This document shows positions 1 to 5,342 of a stretch of 7,535 bases of DNA, piece by piece. The notes under the pieces are model-generated. The model was not told the origin of the DNA. It did not search any database and saw nothing but the letters and a program-made list of their open reading frames with translations. Made by a program: the position numbers and the translations under genes. Source of the stretch: Planctomycetaceae bacterium (lineage in GTDB: Bacteria > Planctomycetota > Planctomycetia > Planctomycetales > Planctomycetaceae); contig JALWSL010000194.1 in assembly GCA_027080405.1 (NCBI GenBank), positions 1 through 7,535 on the forward strand, written 5' to 3'. Numbering within the stretch: position 1 is the stretch's first letter; each line of letters starts with the position of its first letter.

Positions 1-659
1 ATGCCGCTCGCCCGCAGGGAGCCGGACTGTTCGCGTTGCAGATTTCTTTCATCAGCAGCGAACAGCTCTTCACTTTTTTTCATCAAATCTTTCAGCAGTT
101 GTGCACCGGTTCCCCGAGGAAGGAACTCCTGAACGGCTTGATCGGTGATATCGTGCGGTGGTGTCGTCTCTGTTCCGGAATCAAACGGGGCTTCAGAAGC
201 CGGATTGCGAAAAATGAGCAGGTTTCGATAACTGACACCCGCATGAAATTCCCAGCGGGGATCATCAGCAACAGCTTTTTGCATCACCTCGATCAGATGA
301 CTCCCCAGTTCATCCGGGATTTGCTCTGCGGTAAAGGAACGCATTTTTCCATCGACGATTGTCACCAGGTTGCAGCGGACCGCCCAATCGTGCGGCCCCA
401 ACTCAATCCCCTGGGCAGCTGCCTCCAACGGGGCGCGACCCGTGTGAAACTTCAGGGGATCGTATCCGAACAGCGACATTGTGCCGACATCACTCCCGGA
501 AGGCATCGAGGCCGGCACATTATCGGACTGCCCGACAATTCCCATGCGAACAACCTCATCCATATTGGGCAGATTCGCCGCCTGGAGTGGCGTTTTTCCA
601 CCCAGGGATTCCTGTGCTTCATCAGCCGCCCCGTCTGGAATTACTAAAGCATATTTCAT
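1..659 (-). CDS. apgM: 2,3-bisphosphoglycerate-independent phosphoglycerate mutase, archaeal type (ApgM), C-terminus cut off by window edge
   Basis: This cytoplasmic glycolytic and gluconeogenic enzyme interconverts 3- and 2-phosphoglycerate without a bisphosphoglycerate cofactor. It belongs to the alkaline phosphatase superfamily. I translated the minus strand by hand from the ATG at 659-657. The protein opens with MKYALVIPDGAAD, where Asp9 is the expected metal ligand. Residues 53-68 read PSGSDVGTMSLFGYDP, the hallmark of the ApgM branch, with Ser56 the expected phospho-acceptor. GRAPLEAAAQGI (74-85) and the RCNLVT segment (95-100) also fit. 219 codons are visible and the frame is open to position 1. 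The family is usually about 400 residues, so roughly half is missing. No clear Shine-Dalgarno sequence precedes the ATG; the start rests on the conserved N-terminus. The gene lies 220 bp downstream of shikimate kinase on the same strand. Family assignment is secure; activity is inferred. Confidence 0.93.
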   Translation of the reverse strand, partial: MKYALVIPDGAADEAQESLGGKTPLQAANLPNMDEVVRMGIVGQSDNVPASMPSGSDVGTMSLFGYDPLKFHTGRAPLEAAAQGIELGPHDWAVRCNLVTIVDGKMRSFTAEQIPDELGSHLIEVMQKAVADDPRWEFHAGVSYRNLLIFRNPASEAPFDSGTETTPPHDITDQAVQEFLPRGTGAQLLKDLMKKSEELFAADERNLQREQSGSLRASG

Positions 660-809
660 CGATCAACAACCATTATTGGAAAGTAGCATTCGTACTGATG
701 CAATGTAACGATACCGGTTTGTGGAGTCCAGACAGGTCTCACGTAACAACTCTTACGGAACAGGTCTTCCGTTTTGGCTCTCGGGTACGGGGAAATTTGC
801 GGTGCCGGT

Positions 810-857
810 GCGACGCTTTGCACGTGTGACGCTTTGCACGTATGACACTTTGCATGT
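810..857. repeat. Three tandem copies of a 16-bp repeat between shikimate kinase and apgM
   Basis: Three head-to-tail units abut without spacers: GCGACGCTTTGCACGT (810-825), GTGACGCTTTGCACGT (826-841) and ATGACACTTTGCATGT (842-857). Units 1 and 2 differ at one base. Unit 3 differs from unit 2 at three bases, all transitions. On the minus strand, the sense of both flanking genes, the core reads TGCAAAGCGTC. The array starts 23 bp past the shikimate kinase stop and ends about 150 bp before the apgM start. It could be a set of iterated protein-binding sites ahead of apgM or a slipped-strand expansion. No coding sense was found. Confidence 0.85.
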
Positions 858-879
858 AAAACGCATGGTCAGGGGCCCT

Positions 880-1392
880 TTAATCCTGCGCAACCCGACA
901 GCATTGCTGACAGATCATTTCCGGGGTAAGGCCATCGCATTGAATGGTGAAGTCCGCCTGTTTTTTGTAGAGCCGTGATCGTTCCTCGAACAGATCTGCA
1001 AAACTCTGTTCCTTCGGTTTTGCAATACCACGATCCCGGTAATCTCCCACCCGTTTGACGAGTTCCTTGAATGGCACATCGAGGAAAACAAGAGAGCCCC
1101 CTTTTTTCAAATGCTGCATCGCCGGTTCACTGTAGACTGCCGATCCACCCGTTGCGATGACATGATTTTGAACATCGATGGAAAGCAGTATTTCTTCTTC
1201 GATTTCCCGAAGCCGCTCATGGCCTTCTTCATCGATAATCTGCTGGAGCGATTTCTTTCGGGAAGTTTGGATGAGCAGATCCGTATCCAGAAATCCGCGC
1301 GCAGTCCTCTTGGCCAAAATGACGCCCACGGTGCTTTTTCCCGCACCGGGCATTCCGATCAGAATCAGATTTTTCTTCAGATTATCACTCAT
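880..1392 (-). CDS. aroK: Shikimate kinase, variant with GGS in place of the GGG motif
   Basis: The family phosphorylates the 3-hydroxyl of shikimate with ATP, the fifth step from DAHP toward chorismate, in the cytoplasm. The 170-residue length is normal. The P-loop GMPGAGKST lies at 13-21. LDTD (35-38) supplies the shikimate- and magnesium-binding aspartates. GHERLREIE (57-65) matches the usual GExxFRxxE, with Arg62 as the expected substrate-binding arginine. TGGSAVYS (81-88) replaces the usual GGG with GGS. The canonical RPLL lid motif is absent; GDYRDRGIAK (116-125) stands in its place. EERSRLY (136-142) keeps the late arginine (Arg138), but Pro of RxPLY is Arg140. The protein thus falls in a divergent branch of the family, and a different phosphate acceptor cannot be excluded. 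The ATG at 1392 fits the P-loop position; no strong ribosome site precedes it. Confidence 0.88.
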   Translation of the reverse strand: MSDNLKKNLILIGMPGAGKSTVGVILAKRTARGFLDTDLLIQTSRKKSLQQIIDEEGHERLREIEEEILLSIDVQNHVIATGGSAVYSEPAMQHLKKGGSLVFLDVPFKELVKRVGDYRDRGIAKPKEQSFADLFEERSRLYKKQADFTIQCDGLTPEMICQQCCRVAQD

Positions 1393-1585
1393 CTGCTATG
1401 GAAAAACGGAGCTGGATAATTGTATGCGATTGTCCATAAACAGGCATTTCACTGCCGTTTTTCAGTGGAATCCGTTTCAGTTAAACGGGCTGAATCAATT
1501 ATGGAACTCTGCCGGAATGATTGAAGATTTTTTATCCTGGCTGGAGCCACTCCGCCCCCTGCTGTAACGGACTGTTAATCTAAAC

Positions 1586-1614
1586 TTGAACTGTCTTCAG
1601 AAAAAGTGTATCAG
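1586..1614 (+). promoter_or_regulatory. Candidate sigma-70-like promoter for the small membrane protein
   Basis: TTGAAC (1586-1591) and TATCAG (1609-1614) are separated by 17 bp, each matching 4 of 6 consensus bases. A start near 1621 would give a leader of about 30 nt before the ATG at 1652. AGTGT (1605-1609) and ACACT (1617-1621) form an inverted repeat across the -10 box, which could be an operator half-site pair. Boxes this degenerate occur often by chance; the support is position and spacing. Confidence 0.3.
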
Positions 1615-1651
1615 TGACACTCACCTTGCATGAAAGGGAAATGGTGATCCA

Positions 1652-1768
1652 ATGGAAATTCTTCTTCAACTTTGGCTGCCTATTTTGATTCTGGCTATCA
1701 CGTTGGTTTGCTCAGGCGTCTCCTGGTTCGTCTATGTGCGTACCATTGATGTTCCCTGGGAGGAGTAG
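1652..1768 (+). CDS. Candidate 38-residue single-pass membrane microprotein
   Basis: ATG at 1652 to TAG at 1766-1768 encodes 38 residues that I do not recognise. It begins MEILLQLWLPILILAI, and residues 4-28 form one continuous hydrophobic span (Leu, Ile, Val, Phe, Trp, with only Gln6 polar early on). A short tail follows with VYVRT (27-31) and an acidic end, DVPWEE (33-38). The arginine directly after the span followed by an acidic end looks like a real membrane-anchored microprotein. GGTGATC at 1643-1649 matches the 3' part of an ideal Shine-Dalgarno sequence, and AAAGGG lies just upstream. A promoter-like sequence sits at a suitable distance. It stands alone, divergent from shikimate kinase and convergent with the oxidoreductase gene. 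A chance ORF of this size is possible, but composition and signals argue for a gene. The function is unknown. Confidence 0.5.
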   Translation: MEILLQLWLPILILAITLVCSGVSWFVYVRTIDVPWEE

Positions 1769-1829
1769 AACAGGTAGAGCAGAACAAACAGATTCGAAAA
1801 ACAGGGAGGAAAAAGAAGCAGGTGGAAAA

Positions 1830-1871
1830 GAGGGAAGCCCGGGCGAGCGGAGTAGCCTGAAAACTTCCCTC
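1830..1871 (+). other. Imperfect long-loop inverted repeat downstream of the microprotein
   Basis: GAGGGAAG (1830-1837) and CTTCCCTC (1864-1871) are perfect 8-bp arms around a 26-nt GC-rich loop containing the palindrome GCCCGGGC (1837-1844). No T-tract follows, so it is not a standard intrinsic terminator. The preceding 60 bp are strikingly purine-rich on the plus strand. It might help end the microprotein transcript; the support is weak. Confidence 0.25.
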
Positions 1872-2005
1872 CCAAGTTAATCAAAAGTAAACGGAATGGA
1901 GCGGCCCAACAGCACGGCTACAATTTTCACGCAAGGGCACGAAAAATTCAGTCGTGACAACCGGCCGGGTGATTGAAACGCCCCCCCAGTAAGCCCTGAA
2001 AGAGC

Positions 2006-2052
2006 GTTATCGGGAAGTCGTTAATCGTTATTGGGAACTGTTATTGGGAAAT
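2006..2052. repeat. Degenerate tandem repeat spanning the oxidoreductase stop codon
   Basis: GTTATTGGGAACT (2027-2039) and GTTATTGGGAAAT (2040-2052) are adjacent 13-bp units differing at one base. GTTATCGGGAAGTC (2006-2019) is a third, more diverged copy, followed by the fragment GTTAATC (2020-2026). On the minus strand the unit reads TTCCCAATAAC. It carries the last two codons and the stop of the oxidoreductase gene, so extra copies of that gene end lie just beyond the stop. Confidence 0.7.
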
Positions 2053-3120
2053 ACAGTATTGATCTTTCAGCGTTTTGTTCGCTTCCCGTTCGGCCTTTTC
2101 CCAGACGCTCTTAATGCTGACAGGCTTGCCTCCCTGGCGTTTGCTTTCATCAGCCGCTTCCATGAAGGCGTAAATTTCAAGAGTTTCCTGCTCGGTAACG
2201 GGGGCTTTACCCGTTCGGAAAAACTTGACAATTTCGACCAGTAGGGGATCGTATCCGCTATACGATCCAATTTGCATGATCCCTTTCGTGCCGAACGCGG
2301 TGCCTCCATACCCTCTTTTGCCCGATCGTAATCCGCGAAACGTGCCGATTCGCCCACCTTTCCAGGTACCAACGGCGACATCCGTATCGCGCGTATGAAC
2401 CCGCACGACCGTTTCAATACCGGTTCCCATGACCGTAAACAGACTTTCTACGCCATGAATTCCGTACCAGAACAGATCGGGGTGTGTTTTTTCCAATGAA
2501 CAGGGGCTGTAGGCATCGCAGCCAATGATATCGCCGGTTCCCGCCTGACCTGCCCGGATTTTTTTGGCACCATCGGTATATCGCAAGGACGAAGAGGAGA
2601 ACACGGGCGTTTGATAATGCCTGGCTGCTTTGAAAATTGCCATCGCATCGGAAAGTGAGCCTGCTATCGGTTTATCGACGAAAACAGGCAACCCCGCCTT
2701 CAGAACAGGCATGACCTGGCTCAAATGAGGCCGACCGTCGTTTGTTTCCAGAAGGACAGCGTCAACTTTCACAATCAGGTCATCAATGGTATCAACAATT
2801 TCGACACCCATTTCCTTGACCTGCTTGGTGTATTTGGGGACACGGGAGACAGAAGATTCAATATCGCGGGAGCCTTTGGGGTAGGCTGCAACGACACGGA
2901 AGCCGCGAAATTCCTCCTTGGCCCCTTTTTTATTGATGGAACTGGTGAAAGCGATGGCGTGCGAAGTATCCAAACCGATAATGCCGATGCGGATCGGTTT
3001 TGCATCTTCGCCTCTTGCCTGCAGATCGGTTAGCGCAGGAAATGTGCACAATATGGTTGCAAAAATACAGAAGGAAATCAATTTTCTACGGATCAGTTCA
3101 TGAGGACGCAGCGGTTGCAT
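2041..3120 (-). CDS. Exported Gfo/Idh/MocA-family oxidoreductase
   Basis: This is a predicted NAD(P)-dependent sugar or polyol oxidoreductase acting outside the cytoplasm; its substrate is unknown. I chose the ATG at 3120 (359 residues) because it places a signal peptide at the very N-terminus: basic RRK at 11-13, hydrophobic residues 14-30, and a likely cut after LQA at 35. The longer reading from 3228 would bury this under 36 polar residues. The Rossmann fold opens with IRIGIIGLDTSH (43-54), a GLDTSH form of the glycine motif. DGRPH lies at 128-132. DKP (149-151) supplies the conserved lysine (Lys150), and WYGIHGVE (218-225) carries the likely catalytic His222. The rest is the C-terminal alpha/beta domain. 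RRK could mark Tat export, as in other exported members that bind cofactor first, but the full Tat consensus is not met. It appears monocistronic. Confidence 0.9.
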   Translation of the reverse strand: MQPLRPHELIRRKLISFCIFATILCTFPALTDLQARGEDAKPIRIGIIGLDTSHAIAFTSSINKKGAKEEFRGFRVVAAYPKGSRDIESSVSRVPKYTKQVKEMGVEIVDTIDDLIVKVDAVLLETNDGRPHLSQVMPVLKAGLPVFVDKPIAGSLSDAMAIFKAARHYQTPVFSSSSLRYTDGAKKIRAGQAGTGDIIGCDAYSPCSLEKTHPDLFWYGIHGVESLFTVMGTGIETVVRVHTRDTDVAVGTWKGGRIGTFRGLRSGKRGYGGTAFGTKGIMQIGSYSGYDPLLVEIVKFFRTGKAPVTEQETLEIYAFMEAADESKRQGGKPVSIKSVWEKAEREANKTLKDQYCISQ

Positions 3121-3271
3121 GTGAATCAGGGCTTTCTGTTTGGCTGTGATATTTTTCGATTGAAGTCGTCTCTTTTCAGATTCCGATCCAGAATTCCAGC
3201 CCGCCTGCCGGTGCCATGTCGTATTCACTTGCCAGTTGGGCCGTTTCTGAATCAGGATAACAACAGAGATT

Positions 3272-3319
3272 CGATTGCTTGTATAGGTGCTTGCATATGA
3301 TGGATGCCAGAAGCAATCG
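3272..3319. promoter_or_regulatory. 9-bp inverted repeat upstream of the oxidoreductase gene
   Basis: CGATTGCTT (3272-3280) and AAGCAATCG (3311-3319) are perfect 9-bp arms separated by 30 bp, about 150 bp before the oxidoreductase start. TATACA, a possible -10 box on the minus strand, lies between the arms. They could be paired half-sites for a regulator. Arms of this length and distance can arise by chance in a window this size. Confidence 0.25.
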
Positions 3320-3363
3320 TGACATCCAATTTGGCAACTCTTCGCGTTAGTTGCAACCCAAAC

Positions 3364-3385
3364 CCGGTTTATGACCGGTTTCTGA
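3364..3385. repeat. Two-copy 11-bp tandem repeat
   Basis: CCGGTTTATGA (3364-3374) is followed directly by CCGGTTTCTGA (3375-3385), differing at one base. The 11-bp period is close to one helical turn. No function can be assigned. Confidence 0.5.
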
Positions 3386-3733
3386 AGGCCTCAACGGGCC
3401 ATTTCGCTTGTGGTGGAACATCGGCGCCAACAACGCCTGCCTGTCCAAAACAATCGTGTGTAAAACAATAATGTGAAGCTGGGTGAGACTGGCTAAATAA
3501 TTCCGGTTGTATCGCTTATGCGGCTTATAGCGGATTTAACAATAAAAACGGTTGTCGGGAGGTTGTATCTTCTTTGAAGGCAATAAGTTAGGCAAAACCA
3601 GGCAATTCCGGTCACATCACAAAGAATGTCTCATCAGCATGATTGATAATAGCCGAACGAGAGAATGGGTGTTTGTGCAAATCTCATTGCCGAACATTCT
3701 TCGGGGGAGCTAGGGGGCTCGGGAACGGCTTGC

Positions 3734-3756
3734 TGATCACAATCGGGTTGATCACA
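3734..3756. promoter_or_regulatory. Paired TGATCACA direct repeat upstream of the exported-protein cluster
   Basis: TGATCACA occurs at 3734-3741 and 3749-3756, 15 bp start to start. Each contains the palindrome TGATCA. The pair lies about 105 bp before the first exported-protein gene, a plausible site for an upstream regulator. No known regulator consensus is clearly matched. Confidence 0.25.
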
Positions 3757-3847
3757 GGGGCAGCCGTGAGGCGTTTCCTTTAGCTGCCGGATATGGTTAT
3801 CAGATTTCAATCATTTGGTTTTCAGTTGTTGGAACGGTATTCCGACA

Positions 3848-3855
3848 GGGAGGTG
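3848..3855 (+). promoter_or_regulatory. Strong ribosome binding site that fixes the start at 3860
   Basis: GGGAGGTG lies four bases before the ATG at 3860, within GGGAGGTGGATC. It is the strongest Shine-Dalgarno match in the window and decides against an in-frame ATG at 3815, which would add 15 residues ahead of the signal peptide. Confidence 0.8.
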
Positions 3856-3859
3856 GATC

Positions 3860-4438
3860 ATGTCGCGGTTGTCGCTTTTTGCAACCACGATTTGCACGGC
3901 AGCTTTTGTTCTTGCGAATCAAACGTCTGTTTCTGCTCAGCAGGTCAGGCAGGCGGATGCTTCCGAGGACGCAGGAACGGTGCGGATTGTCAGTCACAAA
4001 CGATCCGCCAGAAAAGCCCCAGGGTTAATTCCTCAAGCGACCGAAGCAAGACCGATCTCTTCTCCCCGTACCATTTCGGCCACCCCGGTTTCCCGGCCGC
4101 ATTTCAATCATGTGACCAAGTTGGGGCCAGCAGGAAACGGTGGGGCCTACCAATGTTACCCACAGCAAAGTGCTCCGCTGTATCCTTCGCCCCAGCCGAG
4201 CACGCCTCAATACACCGGCGGTTCGATGATTACGAGCCAGGCGTTTTCACCTCATGAAATGCTCTATCCCCACACTTATCGGGCCATGTATGGACCTTTC
4301 TATTACAAGGTGCGTGGTGGGTGGATCATCACTCCCAAAGGGGTTCGCTCACACGATCGATGGGAATTGCAGGGGACGGAAGTCTCAGTGAAGTATCGCT
4401 CACACTATCCGCTCTTTTCCATTCCGCCGTTTCGTTGA
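3860..4438 (+). CDS. Exported Pro-rich protein with a compact C-terminal module; function unknown
   Basis: The 192-residue protein is of no family I can name. Residues 1-26 form a signal peptide (MSRLSLFATT, then a hydrophobic core, cut after VSA before QQ), so the product is probably exported. Residues 27-90 are basic and polar with scattered Pro and Ser. Residues 99-120 are Pro/Gln/Ser-rich (CYPQQ to PQPSTPQYTG) with a single mature cysteine, Cys99. Residues 132-192 look folded: HEMLYPHTYRAMYGPFYY, then VRGGWIITPKGVRSHDRWEL, then a strand-like VSVKYR and the end PLFSIPPFR. This aromatic module is the likely functional part. The start is set by the strong ribosome site. It leads a run of three plus-strand genes for exported proteins, with 105 bp to the next. 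An envelope role is inferred from export and context only. Confidence 0.85.
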   Translation: MSRLSLFATTICTAAFVLANQTSVSAQQVRQADASEDAGTVRIVSHKRSARKAPGLIPQATEARPISSPRTISATPVSRPHFNHVTKLGPAGNGGAYQCYPQQSAPLYPSPQPSTPQYTGGSMITSQAFSPHEMLYPHTYRAMYGPFYYKVRGGWIITPKGVRSHDRWELQGTEVSVKYRSHYPLFSIPPFR

Positions 4439-4457
4439 TCCGGCAGGTTTGCAAGAG

Positions 4458-4485
4458 TTGACAGGGTGTAACAGGACAGAATATT
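4458..4485 (+). promoter_or_regulatory. Candidate promoter before the first cysteine-rich gene
   Basis: A perfect -35 box TTGACA (4458-4463) is followed after 16 bp by AATATT (4480-4485), a 4-of-6 match to the -10 consensus. The start would fall about 50 nt before the ATG at 4544. This would let the second gene of the cluster be expressed apart from the first. The -10 box is weak. Confidence 0.3.
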
Positions 4486-4543
4486 GCCCATGGGACGGGC
4501 TGTACTCGACCAATTTTCGACAGGACTTTGACAGGACGTAGTC

Positions 4544-5263
4544 ATGATACAGGCATCTCTAAAAACCATTATGCTGCTGGTTGTAGTGGCTATTACTTTC
4601 CAGACAGGGCGTCTGTTTGCTGATACACCTCAGAGCGTATTGCCACCGATGCCGGAACAGGGCGACGTGCAAAAGGTTGCTCATCAAGATCAGCCTGCAG
4701 GCGAGATTCAACCGGTGCAATGCACGACCGAATCATGTCATTCCGGACGGTGTGGCAAGTCTCAGGTATGTCCAAGCTGCGATGGTTGTGAAGTTTGCAG
4801 ACCGGGTATTTGGGATCGGGTGAAGATGACCTTCGGGCGTCTGGGAATGTTTGGCCGTTGCGACAGTTACGGCGGATTCAACGTTCATTGTCCTCAATGC
4901 AGGGGATTGGGCCACTATTGCGGACGATGTGGACGGAAAAATCGCTGGTGGATCCCTAATGGTTGCGGAGGGAAAGGGTGCCCGCCATTCGGTAGATATC
5001 AAATGGTTTATCCGGTCAACCCTCAACATTGTGATTCACGCGATCGAAACGTCAACGCTGCTCAAGGATACAATGTTCCTATCTCCGTGCCCTTGGCACC
5101 GGTTGTTCGACACCAATACAACTACAGTTGGGGAGTTCCTTCTTCCCGTTTGACACCGATTTCCAATTACGCACCGGCTGGTTTGCACGGAGGGGCTTAC
5201 GGATATCCGGGGCAAATGCCTTCGAATTACTGCCCAAGTTGCCAGAACAGAGCAGGGCACTGA
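4544..5263 (+). CDS. Exported cysteine-rich protein with multiple CxxC motifs, 17 Cys; function unknown
   Basis: The protein has 239 residues. A signal peptide covers 1-26 (hydrophobic LLVVVAITF core, likely cut after LFA). All 17 cysteines lie after it. The first cluster spans 60-85: singles at 60, 65 and 70, then CPSC (76-79), CDGC (79-82) and CEVC (82-85), which share cysteines. The second cluster is CPQCRGLG (116-123), one copy of the CxxCxGxG unit known from the DnaJ zinc domain, followed by CGRC (126-129), Cys141, Cys146 and Cys163. CPSC (230-233) closes the protein. Between them lie GIWDRVKMTFGRLGMFGR (88-105) and a Tyr/Pro/Gly-rich tail. AGGA sits 7 nt before the ATG. Zinc ribbons and disulfide knots are both possible; export favours disulfides. 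The next gene has a similar plan. No enzyme motif is visible. Confidence 0.87.
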   Translation: MIQASLKTIMLLVVVAITFQTGRLFADTPQSVLPPMPEQGDVQKVAHQDQPAGEIQPVQCTTESCHSGRCGKSQVCPSCDGCEVCRPGIWDRVKMTFGRLGMFGRCDSYGGFNVHCPQCRGLGHYCGRCGRKNRWWIPNGCGGKGCPPFGRYQMVYPVNPQHCDSRDRNVNAAQGYNVPISVPLAPVVRHQYNYSWGVPSSRLTPISNYAPAGLHGGAYGYPGQMPSNYCPSCQNRAGH

Positions 5264-5271
5264 AAAAAATT

Positions 5272-5294
5272 GAACCGGTCGGTTCCCTGTTTTT
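5272..5294 (+). terminator. Weak intrinsic terminator candidate between the two cysteine-rich genes
   Basis: GAACC (5272-5276), loop GGTC and GGTTC (5281-5285) form a 5-bp stem followed by CCTG and five T (5290-5294). A run of A precedes it. It lies just after the upstream stop codon. The stem is short and the T-tract is offset, so it may only partly reduce read-through into the next gene. Confidence 0.35.
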
Positions 5295-5342
5295 GGATCA
5301 TGTTTTTTCGCGAATAATAAGAGTTCAACAGGACATTATGCC

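Larger units (their letters stand above)
3121..3859. other. Long intergenic region with no supported gene
   Basis: This 739-bp gap separates the oxidoreductase gene (minus) from the exported-protein cluster (plus), so it should contain divergent promoters. No ORF here has convincing composition, and no tRNA-like cloverleaf or convincing intrinsic terminator was seen. It holds a 9-bp inverted repeat (3272-3319), a small hairpin GCAACT/AGTTGC (3334-3354), an 11-bp tandem repeat (3364-3385), a G-rich patch (3701-3723) and two copies of TGATCACA (3734-3756). No convincing -35/-10 pair was found for either gene. Confidence 0.5.

Noticed and set aside
36..647. 203-codon plus-strand ORF
   Set aside because: Antisense to apgM, whose minus-strand translation has clear family motifs; this frame has no recognisable domain.
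755..772. ACGGAA/TTCCGT hairpin followed by T residues on the plus strand
   Set aside because: A 6-bp stem with no plus-strand gene upstream to terminate; on the minus strand no T-tract follows.
721..978. 85-codon plus-strand ORF across the 16-bp repeats
   Set aside because: Runs into the antisense of shikimate kinase, with no ribosome site and no coherent composition.
1401..1463. GAAAAACGG/CCGTTTTTC inverted repeat, and a smaller hairpin at 1447-1470
   Set aside because: Arms and spacing are within chance for this window; no promoter pair is tied to them.
1111..1567. Overlapping plus-strand ORFs of 102 and 129 codons
   Set aside because: Mostly antisense to shikimate kinase, no family resemblance.
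3121..3228. 36-residue N-terminal extension of the oxidoreductase
   Set aside because: It is polar and would bury the signal peptide; the start at 3120 is more sensible.
3701..3723. G-rich stretch as a G-quadruplex
   Set aside because: Only three clear G-runs in the stretch; a fourth would need splitting a run.
3793..4257. 154-codon plus-strand ORF overlapping the first exported-protein gene
   Set aside because: Out of frame with the gene that has the strong ribosome site and signal peptide; several odd Cys/Phe-rich stretches look like a shifted reading.
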